Under the pieces are notes generated by a model. It ran no database searches, was not told the origin of the DNA, and worked only from the letters and a program-made list of their open reading frames with translations. From the NCBI GenBank assembly GCA_024405755.1, contig JAKSOD010000015.1, positions 1-33,014 of the forward strand: a stretch of 33,014 bases of DNA, in the 5' to 3' direction. The translations under genes and the position numbers were made by a program. Positions 8,095-16,643 of this stretch are shown here, piece after piece. Position 1 is the stretch's first letter; the number at the start of each line of letters is the position of its first letter. Source of the stretch: Clostridia bacterium (GTDB lineage: Bacteria; Bacillota; Clostridia; Oscillospirales; CAG-272).

Positions 8095-9474
8095 ATGAAA
8101 CTCGTCTACAACGTCAATGACAAGCCTTCCTTTGGCAAGACTCTGATCTTCGCATTCCAGCAGCTTCTCGCCATTATGGCTGCAACCATCGTCGTTCCGC
8201 TTATTACCAACGGTACGTCAGCATCTCAGGCAGCCGAAGGCATCGGCTCCGCAAGTGCCATGAGTCAAGCCGCCGCTCTGGTCGGTGCAGGTATCGGTAC
8301 TATCGTTTATCTTCTCTTCACAAGATTCAAGAGTCCCGTTTTCCTCGGCTCATCATTCGCATTCCTCGGCTCCATGGCTGCCGCTTTTGCCGGTGCCGTG
8401 TCCGCTCAGGTCGGCTATCTCGGTCTCATTCTCGGTGTCGTTTTTGCCGGTCTCGTTTATGTAATTATTGCCATTATTATCAAACTCGTGGGTGTTGAAT
8501 GGGTGAACAAACTCATGCCCGCCGTCGTTATCGGTCCCACCGTTGCCTGCATCGGTCTTTCCCTTGCCGGTGCCGCCATCAACGACCTCAATACCGCACC
8601 TGCCGGCGGAGACAACAGAATTGCCATTGTCTGCGGTCTGGTTACACTCGCCGTTACCATAATCTGCTCAGTTTTCGGCAAAAAGACACTCAAAATGATT
8701 CCATTCATTATCGGCATCCTTGCCGGATATGTTGTCGCTCTGATCTTCACCGTTATCGGTATATACGCCGATATTGATGCTCTGAAAATCATCAGTTTTG
8801 ATTCCTTTAAGGCTCTCACCGCCGACGGTGTTTCCCTCAAAACCTTTATTCAGCTTCCCGATTTCACCTTTGTCGAGGCTATCAAAGGCTTCAAGGATCT
8901 TGACGGCTCCTACATAGCCACTATCGCCATGGCGTATGTTCCCGTTGCTTTCGTCGTCTTCGCAGAGCATATCGCCGACCACAAAAACCTCTCTTCCATT
9001 ATCGAAAAAGATCTGCTTGAAGATCCCGGACTCCACAACACCCTTCTCGGTGACGGTGTCGGTTCCATGGCGGGTGCCTTCTTCGGCGGCTGCCCCAACA
9101 CAACTTACGGCGAATCCGTCGGCTGCGTTGCCATCTCCGGAAACGCTTCGATCATTACCATTTTCTGCACCGCGATCCTTGCGATCATTATCGCCTTTAT
9201 CGCTCCTTTCGTTGCCTTCCTATCCTCTATCCCGAACTGCGTTATGGGCGGTGTCTGCATTGCTCTCTACGGCTTTATTTCGGTATCCGGTCTGAAAATG
9301 ATACAGAAAGTCGATCTTGAAGACAACAGAAATCTGTTCGTCGTCTCCGTTATTCTGATCTGCGCTATCGGCGGTCTCAGCCTTTCTTTCGGTAAAGTCA
9401 CCATCACTTCCATCGCCTGCGCTTTGATCCTCGGTATCCTTACAAACGTTCTTCTCTCAAAGAAGTCCAAATAA
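8095..9474 (+). CDS. Uracil/xanthine permease (NCS2 family)
   Basis: A 459-residue integral membrane transporter of the nucleobase/cation symporter-2 family, with about 12-14 hydrophobic segments. Family features are FQQLLAIMAATIVVPLI (21-37), FLGSSFAFLGS in the third segment, E291 in FAEHIADH, and GGCPNTTYGESVG (331-343) with E340. These two glutamates match the substrate-contacting residues of UraA-like carriers. The overall pattern (long hydrophilic-free helices, TRFKSPVFLG) is closest to UraA/PyrP proteins, so uracil is the likeliest substrate, but xanthine cannot be excluded. The ATG has a strong GGAGG box 7 bases upstream. It is monocistronic, with its own promoter and leader hairpin upstream and a terminator at 9498-9541. 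Confidence 0.9.
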   Translation: MKLVYNVNDKPSFGKTLIFAFQQLLAIMAATIVVPLITNGTSASQAAEGIGSASAMSQAAALVGAGIGTIVYLLFTRFKSPVFLGSSFAFLGSMAAAFAGAVSAQVGYLGLILGVVFAGLVYVIIAIIIKLVGVEWVNKLMPAVVIGPTVACIGLSLAGAAINDLNTAPAGGDNRIAIVCGLVTLAVTIICSVFGKKTLKMIPFIIGILAGYVVALIFTVIGIYADIDALKIISFDSFKALTADGVSLKTFIQLPDFTFVEAIKGFKDLDGSYIATIAMAYVPVAFVVFAEHIADHKNLSSIIEKDLLEDPGLHNTLLGDGVGSMAGAFFGGCPNTTYGESVGCVAISGNASIITIFCTAILAIIIAFIAPFVAFLSSIPNCVMGGVCIALYGFISVSGLKMIQKVDLEDNRNLFVVSVILICAIGGLSLSFGKVTITSIACALILGILTNVLLSKKSK

Positions 9475-9497
9475 TTTACATACCGGTCAAATAATTC

Positions 9498-9541
9498 AGG
9501 GTGTCAATTAGTCCGCGGACTTTTTAACACCCTTTTTCTTT
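9498..9541 (+). terminator. Rho-independent terminator of the permease gene
   Basis: Arms AGGGTGT (9498-9504) and ACACCCT (9527-9533) enclose the small palindrome GTCCGCGGAC (9511-9520). A T-rich tract follows. It starts 24 bases after the permease stop. Confidence 0.8.
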
Positions 9542-9569
9542 TATTATTTACGTATCAGCAAGAAAACTG

Positions 9570-9598
9570 TTGATTCTTTAACAATTGTATGATATAAT
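9570..9598 (+). promoter_or_regulatory. Promoter of the DHH phosphoesterase gene
   Basis: TTGATT (9570-9575) and TATAAT (9593-9598) are separated by 17 bases. The start near 9605 excludes the in-frame ATG at 9585 and argues for translation from the ATG at 9675. Confidence 0.72.
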
Positions 9599-9674
9599 AC
9601 TTCATATGCTATTTGTCCCGCAGCGACAGCGTCATATATGCCGCGTGCGGAAAAATGAGGTTTGTTGGTTATAT

Positions 9675-10667
9675 ATGAAGAAATATGAGAATATCGCGGT
9701 CATGTCCGCTATCCTGCAAAAAATACGTGATTACGACCGGATCGTCATTATGCGTCACATCCGTCCGGACGGTGACGCCGTCGGATCCACAAAAGGTTTA
9801 CAACGTATTTTGAAGCTCTCCTTCCCGGAAAAACAGATCCTGCTCCAAAATGACGATTTCTCCGAAAAATTCGCTTTTCTCGGGCAGGAAGACGCCTGCC
9901 TGCCGGATGAAGATCTTGCCGATGCCCTCTGCATCATCCTTGACTCCGCAACTCTCGAACGTGTCTCGTCAAAGCGATTCTCTCTGTGCCGGGAGATCAT
10001 TAAGATCGATCACCATATCGAAGATCAGCCATACGGCTCACTTTCCTGGGTCGAAGACCGGCGTTCGTCAGTTTGTGAGATGATCGCGGCTTTCCGGGAC
10101 GCTTTCAGCGATGAACTTCTTATCGATAAAGAAGCGGCGACATACATCTATACCGGTTTAGTTACCGATTCCGGAAGATTCAGATTCAATTCCACATCTC
10201 CCGAAACGCTGCGGCTTGCCGCACTTATGCTCTCCGAAGGAATAAACACCGACCTTCTCTTCGCTAATCTTTATCTGAACGATTTCGACTCTTTCAGCGT
10301 GAATGCCGAAATCTCCCGCAGCATCCGGATCACCAAAAACGGCGTTGCCTACCTCCGTCTGACAAACGCCGACCGTGAAAGACTCGGACTTACTCAGGAA
10401 AAGGCAAGTGAAACCCTGCTCCTTATGGAATCCATAAAAGGAAGCCTCATTTGGCTCGCTTTCATTGAAAACGATGACGGATCCACCCGCGTTCGTCTCC
10501 GCTCACGCTTCGTCACCATCAAAGAACTCGCCAACCGCTACCACGGCGGCGGACATGAGTGCGCAAGCGGCGCGACGGTTTACAGCGACGCGGAACTTAA
10601 CGCTCTTCTTTCCGATGCCGACGCTTTGCTCGGCGAATACAAATCCACTCACGACGGTTGGCTCTGA
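9675..10667 (+). CDS. DHH-family phosphoesterase, NrnA (oligoribonuclease/pAp phosphatase) type
   Basis: A 330-residue bifunctional oligoribonuclease/pAp-phosphatase-like protein of the DHH superfamily. NrnA homologues degrade nanoRNA and dephosphorylate pAp. Metal-binding motifs are visible in order: MRHIRPDGDAVGS (26-38), ILDSA (88-92), IDHHIEDQPYG with DHH at 112-114, and TGLVTDSGRFRF. The C-terminal DHHA1 domain ends with YHGGGHECASGATV, the nucleotide-binding GGGH loop. The chosen ATG lies downstream of the predicted transcription start; GAGG at 9656 is rather far (15 bases), and the ATG at 9702 remains an alternative. It is followed by a MITE-like element and then the large lipoprotein gene. 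Confidence 0.9.
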   Translation: MKKYENIAVMSAILQKIRDYDRIVIMRHIRPDGDAVGSTKGLQRILKLSFPEKQILLQNDDFSEKFAFLGQEDACLPDEDLADALCIILDSATLERVSSKRFSLCREIIKIDHHIEDQPYGSLSWVEDRRSSVCEMIAAFRDAFSDELLIDKEAATYIYTGLVTDSGRFRFNSTSPETLRLAALMLSEGINTDLLFANLYLNDFDSFSVNAEISRSIRITKNGVAYLRLTNADRERLGLTQEKASETLLLMESIKGSLIWLAFIENDDGSTRVRLRSRFVTIKELANRYHGGGHECASGATVYSDAELNALLSDADALLGEYKSTHDGWL

Positions 10668-10680
10668 CCGTCGGATTATA

Positions 10681-10850
10681 TAAAGGGGACCTCTGAATAT
10701 TCATCGCGGACGGGATCGCGGTGCTTTATTCCGCCATACTTCACAAAAATCCTTCGTGGTGGAGCAACAACACGTGCGGATTTTTGTTTCGTCTGACGAA
10801 AAAATCCCTCGCGCCCCATCTCGCACTGAATTTTCAGAGGTTCCCTAAAG
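10681..10850. repeat. MITE-like element A1 with terminal inverted repeats
   Basis: The ends are inverted copies: left AGGGGACCTCTGAATATTCA, and the right end when reversed gives AGGGAACCTCTGAAAATTCA. They enclose about 125 bases without a coding region. The interior (CGAGATGGGG, TAAAGCACCG, ATCCCGTC) recurs in opposite orientation at 31079-31188. It fills the gap between the DHH gene and the lipoprotein gene and stops about 9 bases before the lipoprotein ribosome binding site. A very small non-autonomous transposon is the best explanation. Confidence 0.7.
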
Positions 10851-10873
10851 ATTTTTCATGGAGGATAATAATA

Positions 10874-13561
10874 ATGAAAAAGAAAACAACCAAACGCTTA
10901 AGTCCGCTGATCCTGTTCGTCTGCATCATTCTTGCAGCGGCTACGCTGCTATCCGCCTGCGACGGAAACGGCAGCGGAAACGAAACGTCAGTGCCTTCCG
11001 GAACAAACAGCGAAACACCTGACGCTTCCGGTACTTCGTCCCCGGACAGCACTGCTGCCGGAAATGACGACACCACCGGTACACCCGATTCAAGTGCCGG
11101 CGATGACTCAACAGACTCCGCTGACACCACGGGCTCCGACGAAACTGCCGGAAATGACGAAACTGCCGGAAATGACGAAACTGCCGGTACACCGGATTCA
11201 TCCGCCGCCGAATCCGTCACCGCGGGATCCGATGAGACTTCCGCAGTACCCGCAACTTCTTCTGAGGACACCACTCCCGTCACCCCCGTCGTTACTGATC
11301 CCACCGAACCCGTGAAATTTACGGTCGACGGCAAAGAAACCGCCTGGGAAGCCGGCAAAAAAGAAATGACTGTTTCTATCCCCGACGGACATCCCCGTAT
11401 CCCGCGCATCGGAGCCGTCGCTTCCGACAAAAATGCCAAGGTTTCCGTGATCCAGGCAACAATGGCACCCGACGCTTCTGAGGCTAAAGCCAAAATCACC
11501 GTCACCGTCGGCACAAAAACCGGAGAATATTACGTAAAAATGGTTAAAGATAAGAATCAGGGCATTACCCTTCAATACGACGACAGATATACCTTCGTTC
11601 CTTCCGTAAAAGCCGGAAGCGGTCAGACCTTCACTTTCGCCAGCAGCGATTCAAGTATCCTTTCCGTGACCGACGCCGGCGTCATCACCGCTCGTGCGGT
11701 ATCTTCTTCTCCCGTGAGCGTCACCGCCTCTCTCGGCGGAAAAGTCGTTGATACCCTGACCGTCAACCGTGTTGACAAGGCTCAGATCTGTCTGTTCCTT
11801 ATCACCGGTCAGAGCAACGCCGCAGGTAGTTACGACGACTCTTCCGTTTCCAACAAGAATCAGTCCGACAAACCCGCCGCCGGTATTGCTTACTGCATTG
11901 ACGTTGACAAGGGCACATGCGGTGCACTTTACGATCTCAGCCGCGGCCGCACCGGATTTGCTCCCTCCCTCGGAAAAAGATGGTACGCCCTCACCGGTGA
12001 AAAAACCCTGATGATTCAGACCGCTGTCAGCGGCTCGTCAATCGAGTCTTGGCTCAAAGGCGGAGACAGCTACGGCTCACGCGGCAACTGCTACGACAAT
12101 ACACTCAAAGCATATAACACCATATTTGCAAAATACAGCAAACATACCAATTACGAAATCATCCGTACCGGTGCTTTCTGGTGCCAGGGCGAAACCGGTC
12201 AGGTCCGCGAATGGAAAAACGGAGGTTGGAGCACAAACAATCCCAAAATTCAGACGTCCTCCGACTACTACTCCAAGTTCATGAAAATGTACGGCGATTT
12301 CAAGGCTGATATGAAGATTGAATTCTTCTCCATCATGCTTGTCCGCGCACTCAAACAGACCGTAAGTGCCGAAAGCACCGCTCTCGCGCTCCTTACCGAC
12401 CTCGTTCCCGTCCGCGCCGCACAGTACACTATCAACAGCACCACCGACGACACGATCTTCATTTCCTCACGCCTCTGCGATATTGCACGCAAGGCTGAAT
12501 CCGGAAGCAAATACTCCAAAGAAGTCGGATACGGATACATGGGTTCCGAAAACGTTCACTACACTCAGGAAGGTTACAACGCCCAGGGCATCGAACTTGC
12601 CAACAACACCTTCGCACGCCTTAGTGCCGTTTCCGACCGCTCCCCCAAGGAACTTGAAATCATTGACAGCGACGGACGCACCCGCATCAGCGACGGTGCA
12701 GTCGTAAAAGTCGAACAGAACAAGGGCAGACAACTTGCCGCCATCGTTCTCCCGCTTTACACCAACGCACCTCAGATCACATTCAAAATCACAAGCGGCA
12801 GTGACGAGTGCTCCGTTGACAAATTCGGCAAGGTTTCCTTTGCATCCACCGCCGCCGTCGGCACCCGCGCAACTCTCACCGTTACCTCACAGAGCGGTCT
12901 GAAAAAAGTCATCACCCTCGAACTTGTTAAAGAGCAGGGTTCAGATGCTCCTATTGACGAGCCTACCGGTCAGGAACTCGTTCTTCAATGGGATTTCAAC
13001 GATCTTACCGAAATGAACAGTTACAGCGATCTCTCCCTCTCCTCACGCTCCGGAAGCGGCAAGTACAGCTTCAAAGACGGTAATATCGTTCTCCCCACCC
13101 GTGAGACCGATTTCACTCTCGCCAAACCCTTCCGCCTTGCTCAGAATTTTGACTGGTCCATTGAATGGCGCGGTATGACCGGTCAGAGCTCCGCTCTGTT
13201 CGGCGCCGAATACAGCAAGAACAACTTCATCTACGTTGCTTACAAAACCGCATCATGGGATAATCCCTTCCGTATGGTTTCTTCCACCGGCACCACAGCT
13301 ATGATCCCCTACGGCAACTACGCTTCCAAAAATGCGGAAATGAACACCTGGAAAATCGATTACAAGGCTTCCACCCGCACTATGACACTTTACTTCCTCG
13401 GTGACGGCAAGTCCTCTGAGGTCGTGGGCACCTACAAGTGGAACGATGACTTTACTTTCAATATCACAAACATTTTCGGCAGATACGGAAGTGCCTCCAC
13501 TGTCGTCTGCTGGAACGGTGAGATGGACTACGTCAAGGTCGTCGCTCGCACCGCTGACTGA
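10874..13561 (+). CDS. Secreted lipoprotein with SASA-type (sialate O-acetylesterase family) esterase domain
   Basis: An 895-residue lipoprotein when started at the ATG at 10874, which has a GGAGG box and begins a signal peptide. An upstream in-frame ATG at 10721 lies inside the MITE-like element and was rejected. The signal peptide ends in lipobox LLSAC (C29). Residues 30-145 are a Ser/Thr/Asp/Gly-rich linker with a short tandem repeat. Residues 230-300 resemble a bacterial Ig-like (Big) domain. Residues 305-580 form an SGNH/SASA esterase: ITGQSNAAGS with S314, FWCQGETG (435-442) and VHYTQEGYN with H562. A second Ig-like segment (about 590-690) and a C-terminal lectin/laminin-G-like region (about 700-895) follow. 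It probably deacetylates an extracellular glycan. The substrate is unknown. Confidence 0.82.
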   Translation: MKKKTTKRLSPLILFVCIILAAATLLSACDGNGSGNETSVPSGTNSETPDASGTSSPDSTAAGNDDTTGTPDSSAGDDSTDSADTTGSDETAGNDETAGNDETAGTPDSSAAESVTAGSDETSAVPATSSEDTTPVTPVVTDPTEPVKFTVDGKETAWEAGKKEMTVSIPDGHPRIPRIGAVASDKNAKVSVIQATMAPDASEAKAKITVTVGTKTGEYYVKMVKDKNQGITLQYDDRYTFVPSVKAGSGQTFTFASSDSSILSVTDAGVITARAVSSSPVSVTASLGGKVVDTLTVNRVDKAQICLFLITGQSNAAGSYDDSSVSNKNQSDKPAAGIAYCIDVDKGTCGALYDLSRGRTGFAPSLGKRWYALTGEKTLMIQTAVSGSSIESWLKGGDSYGSRGNCYDNTLKAYNTIFAKYSKHTNYEIIRTGAFWCQGETGQVREWKNGGWSTNNPKIQTSSDYYSKFMKMYGDFKADMKIEFFSIMLVRALKQTVSAESTALALLTDLVPVRAAQYTINSTTDDTIFISSRLCDIARKAESGSKYSKEVGYGYMGSENVHYTQEGYNAQGIELANNTFARLSAVSDRSPKELEIIDSDGRTRISDGAVVKVEQNKGRQLAAIVLPLYTNAPQITFKITSGSDECSVDKFGKVSFASTAAVGTRATLTVTSQSGLKKVITLELVKEQGSDAPIDEPTGQELVLQWDFNDLTEMNSYSDLSLSSRSGSGKYSFKDGNIVLPTRETDFTLAKPFRLAQNFDWSIEWRGMTGQSSALFGAEYSKNNFIYVAYKTASWDNPFRMVSSTGTTAMIPYGNYASKNAEMNTWKIDYKASTRTMTLYFLGDGKSSEVVGTYKWNDDFTFNITNIFGRYGSASTVVCWNGEMDYVKVVARTAD
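11138..11191 (+). repeat. Three tandem 18-bp units in the lipoprotein linker
   Basis: The unit GACGAAACTGCCGGAAAT occurs three times in a row, the last with two changes at its end. It encodes DETAGN repeats in the low-complexity linker between lipobox and Ig-like domain. Such in-frame units can change linker length by slippage. Confidence 0.9.
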
Positions 13562-13630
13562 TCACTCCGCAGCCCGTATTCTCTCCGCCGCTTCGCGGTC
13601 AGAATGAATACCGTAGTTTTTATATAATTT

Positions 13631-13837
13631 AGGGGCTGTTAAAAAAGTCAATACTTTTTTACAGCCCCTCAAAAGCAGTGGTCAGGAGCCACTGCTTTTG
13701 ACGCGACATTGGCGTTTTTGCCTTGAAACAAGGATAGATTTAACTCAATTTTCAGGGCAAAACGGCGGTGTTCAGCCGCCGAGCCAAATGTCGGCGGGGG
13801 TGTTAAAAAACTCGATATCGAGTTTTTTAACACCCCC
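13631..13837 (+). repeat. Structured repeat element, copy 4; bidirectional terminator between convergent lipoprotein genes
   Basis: It has four parts. Hairpin A spans 13631-13669. Hairpin B spans 13670-13700 and has loop TCAGGAG. The three-way junction C has P1 13705-13713/13783-13792, P2 13714-13722/13755-13763 and P3 13764-13780. D is a perfect 42-base palindrome (13796-13837). The architecture equals the copies at 28401 and 32400 although most stem sequences differ. It fills the 287-base gap between two convergent genes and carries T-runs on both strands, so it probably terminates both. Confidence 0.72.
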
Positions 13838-13848
13838 TATGCTTTTTT

Positions 13849-15198
13849 TCAGCCTATCGAGATCAGGAAAGTCACCTTATGCAGAAGTGCACCCTGCTTG
13901 TTCTTATAGAACGACACGTAGTATTCTTCGCCCGGCGTTACGAACATACTCTCCGATTCCATGGCAACTTCAAGTTTGATCCGGGTGATATACTTACCGT
14001 TCCAATCGTATACAACTATGACATTTTCCTTGTTTCCAGTCAGATTCATCGGAAAATAAATATACTTTTCGTCGGATCCCATTCCCTGTGTGATGTATCC
14101 GTCCGCTATGGCATTATCCTTCTGAGTCCGGTCAACGGAATTCATTACGCTCAGCGATGTATTCAGTATGTGAAGGCTTTTTCCGGCCTGTCCGATCGCG
14201 TATTTTTTCAGTACCGGATTATACGATATCGCTCCGGCTCCCTTGGAGATATTCTTGTTCTCGATCAATTCAAGCGTTTCGGGATTTACGAAAGTCAGTA
14301 TTTTTCCCTGATCGTTGCCGTGAGCAACAACAAGAAAATTCTTATCGGGATTGTATGTCATATCGCTCCCGTGTCCGAGAGGCAAAAGACCGCTGACCTT
14401 CACAAGTTTCCCGTCAGCAAGGGTGTATTTGCATATCACCGTCTTGGTATCATCAGAATTCCGAAGTACAAAGAATGCGTGCTCTCCGTCGGTCGCGGCT
14501 CCCTGACAGATGTTGCACTCCCCTTGCGGTTCGCATTGGAACACCTGCTTTGACTCGGCGGCAACATTGTATTTTTTATCAAGCATATATGCGAGTGTCA
14601 TCTTCCCTTCACAGTCAACGGTACCCGTAATGGAATCCGTATCGGCGAATCGCAGAAATCCTTCCCCGCAGTGATCCTTGTCACCCAGAATGCGTTCCAT
14701 GAATTCAAGCATGGCTACGGCGGTCAGGTTTTCGTCGGCTCCGAGGATAATTATCTTGTTTCCCATACGCTTCACGGCATAGCCGTTCTCCGGCAGTTCC
14801 GCCTTCACGGCGGCAGTCTCGCTGCGTTCCACGTCCCCGATAAGGATCTCGCAGTCCTCGGCAGTGACGGGGGGATCATTGGGTTTGACCCAGTCGGTGG
14901 TGACTGAAAGCAGTACTCCCGTGGCGGTCTTTATCGCTTTGTTGAACTTTGCTACATTATCCTTTACGATCGAGGATCTGATATTATCCGAACGCACTAT
15001 CCGATACTCGCTCTTTCCGTCAAAAATCACATTGCCGGAATCTGCACTGCTCTCTCCCGTATTTTCTTCCGCCGCGGTTTCGTCTCCCGTATCATCCACG
15101 TTACCGGATCCTCCCGTACATGACGGCAGAAGCATCAGCACCGCCAGAAGTGTAACGGAGGCGCGAAGAAACAGTTTGCTTTTTTTCGTTTTTTTCAC
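13849..15198 (-). CDS. Lipoprotein with glucuronidase-N-like domain and beta-propeller-like repeats
   Basis: A 449-residue lipoprotein with a GTG start at 15198 (AAAGGAAG box 7 bases upstream). The signal peptide ends in lipobox LLPSC, then an acidic linker (about residues 30-55). Residues 60-180 (YRIVRSD, ATGVLLSV, EILIGDVERSE, KIIILGADENLTAVAMLEFM) resemble the N-terminal domain seen before alpha-glucuronidase/DUF4838-like enzymes, often a carbohydrate-related accessory domain. Residues 200-449 show repeated strand-turn units (HAFFVLRNSDDTKTVICKY, FLVVAHGNDQGKILTFV, KYIYFPMNL, NVIVVYDWNGKYITRI) typical of a beta-propeller. No catalytic residues are recognisable. A cell-surface glycan-binding or sensing role is an inference. 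It has its own consensus promoter and converges on the SASA lipoprotein. Confidence 0.68.
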   Translation of the reverse strand: MKKTKKSKLFLRASVTLLAVLMLLPSCTGGSGNVDDTGDETAAEENTGESSADSGNVIFDGKSEYRIVRSDNIRSSIVKDNVAKFNKAIKTATGVLLSVTTDWVKPNDPPVTAEDCEILIGDVERSETAAVKAELPENGYAVKRMGNKIIILGADENLTAVAMLEFMERILGDKDHCGEGFLRFADTDSITGTVDCEGKMTLAYMLDKKYNVAAESKQVFQCEPQGECNICQGAATDGEHAFFVLRNSDDTKTVICKYTLADGKLVKVSGLLPLGHGSDMTYNPDKNFLVVAHGNDQGKILTFVNPETLELIENKNISKGAGAISYNPVLKKYAIGQAGKSLHILNTSLSVMNSVDRTQKDNAIADGYITQGMGSDEKYIYFPMNLTGNKENVIVVYDWNGKYITRIKLEVAMESESMFVTPGEEYYVSFYKNKQGALLHKVTFLISIG

Positions 15199-15241
15199 GG
15201 TCTTTCTTCCTTTTTCATTGGTTTATATTTTATTTGTTTTA

Positions 15242-15270
15242 ATTATACATTTTTTACTTTATTTTGTCAA
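15242..15270 (-). promoter_or_regulatory. Perfect consensus promoter of the 449-residue lipoprotein gene
   Basis: On the minus strand TTGACA (15270-15265) and TATAAT (15247-15242) are spaced by exactly 17 bases, the full housekeeping consensus. The start near 15235 gives a leader of about 37 bases. Confidence 0.85.
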
Positions 15271-15300
15271 CCTCAAGTTTAAAAAACGTTTTCCGATAGA

Positions 15301-15379
15301 TTAAGGCAACACCGCACAATTCACGTCTGACGCCTTGACTGCGCATCTGCACCGCCAGAATTGTGCGGTATTGCCTTAA
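15301..15379. repeat. 79-bp terminal-inverted-repeat element inserted at the 3' end of aroA
   Basis: The 22-base ends are inverted copies with one mismatch: TTAAGGCAACACCGCACAAT begins the left end, and the reversed right end reads TTAAGGCAATACCGCACAAT. Only 35 bases separate the two ends. The minus-strand reading of the element encodes the final 18 residues and the stop codon of aroA. As a hairpin it could also terminate the aroBA transcript. Confidence 0.85.
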
Positions 15380-16643
15380 AATCTGTGCTGATCCCGAGTG
15401 AAGCCAGATCCTCCCAGAATACGGGATAACTCTTGCCGACGCACTCAGCGTCTGTGATACTGCCTCCCGTTACCGCGCAGATCAGCGACAGTGCCATGAC
15501 AATCCGGTGATCTTTGTGTCCTTGCAATATCCGGACGGGCGTATGAATCCCTCCGCTGACTTTCGCCGTAAGGCTTCCGTCGTCATCTTCGGAAACGGTC
15601 ATATCGACTCCGAACGCCGACAGTTCCTCTTTCATTGCATATAGGCGGTCGCTTTCTTTCCCTTGCAGACGTTCCGCGTGAGAAAACTCCCCGCCGCGCC
15701 CCGATACCGCTGCCGCCGCCATGAGAATGGGGCCGAGATCGGGAACGTCTCGCAGAGAGATCCGGACAGGTCCGTCTCCCGACATATATTCTCCGTACCG
15801 TCCGTCATCCTGAACTCCGCACAGACACACACTCTCTCCGTCTCCGTATTCGGCAAGAACGTCGTATTCCCCGCCCAAAATGCGTACATCCGCTCCGCGC
15901 ACCGCCGAGCCGAACGCGCCAAAGACAGCCGCGGCACTCATATCTCCCCCCACCGTCACGGTGGAGGGAGTGCTTTTTCCGGTCCTTGATACCGTGACTT
16001 TTCCCTCCGTCACAGTAACACGATACCCGAAAATCTCCATTATTTTTGCAGTCATTAGTATGTATCCGCGGCTGACAGCAAGTCCCGTAAGTCTGATCTC
16101 ACCCTCTTTTTTGAGGTAACCCACGGCAAACATCAGTCCCGTTACAAACTGGCTCCCCTTACTCGGATCAATCTCCATATCCGTTACGTTCAGCCGACCG
16201 CGCACATAATAACCGCTTCTTTCCCTCCGGAATTCCGCTCCGACACGCCGACAAAGTTCCTCATAAGGTCCCATGGGCCGCTGCGGAAGTCTGCCGGAAC
16301 ATTTTATTTCAGTTCCTATCCCGTCACACAAGCAAAGCGGCAGCAGAAACCGCAGGGTAGACGCGCTCTCACCGCAGTCGAGTATCCTCTTCTCTCCCTC
16401 TGCACCGGATGCGGACAATCCACCGTGCACCGTATAACTTCCGTCATTTTCCCTTATGATGTCCGCTCCCATTCCGCGCAGGCAGTTCACGGTTGCTGTC
16501 ACGTCGGATGAAGTTCCCGCTCCGTATATCCGCGTAGTCCCCTCCGTTATCGCAGCGCAGACCAGGACTCTGTGCGCTATGCTCTTTGACGGAGGCAGGC
16601 ACACCGTGCCGTGCGGGATCCCCGGAAAAACCGTTACGTTCAT
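15321..16643 (-). CDS. aroA: 3-phosphoshikimate 1-carboxyvinyltransferase (EPSP synthase) with element-derived tail
   Basis: A 440-residue EPSP synthase, joining shikimate-3-phosphate and PEP on the way to chorismate. Hallmarks are LPPSKSIAHRVLVCAA, GAGTSSDV, LDCGESASTLRFLLPL, GRLPQRPMGP, DPSKGSQFVTGLMFA, GDMSAAAVFGAF, DVPDLGPIL, LQGKESDRL and GHKDHRIVMAL. The natural family end SYPVFWEDLASLG is followed by a few residues and then 18 residues (KAIPHNSGGADAQ...) encoded by the 79-bp inverted-repeat element. The insertion has replaced the original stop region without breaking the core. Its ATG overlaps the aroB stop by 4 bases. The fusion tail is not part of any known domain and is probably tolerated rather than functional. 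Confidence 0.95.
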   Translation of the reverse strand: MNVTVFPGIPHGTVCLPPSKSIAHRVLVCAAITEGTTRIYGAGTSSDVTATVNCLRGMGADIIRENDGSYTVHGGLSASGAEGEKRILDCGESASTLRFLLPLCLCDGIGTEIKCSGRLPQRPMGPYEELCRRVGAEFRRERSGYYVRGRLNVTDMEIDPSKGSQFVTGLMFAVGYLKKEGEIRLTGLAVSRGYILMTAKIMEIFGYRVTVTEGKVTVSRTGKSTPSTVTVGGDMSAAAVFGAFGSAVRGADVRILGGEYDVLAEYGDGESVCLCGVQDDGRYGEYMSGDGPVRISLRDVPDLGPILMAAAAVSGRGGEFSHAERLQGKESDRLYAMKEELSAFGVDMTVSEDDDGSLTAKVSGGIHTPVRILQGHKDHRIVMALSLICAVTGGSITDAECVGKSYPVFWEDLASLGISTDFKAIPHNSGGADAQSRRQT

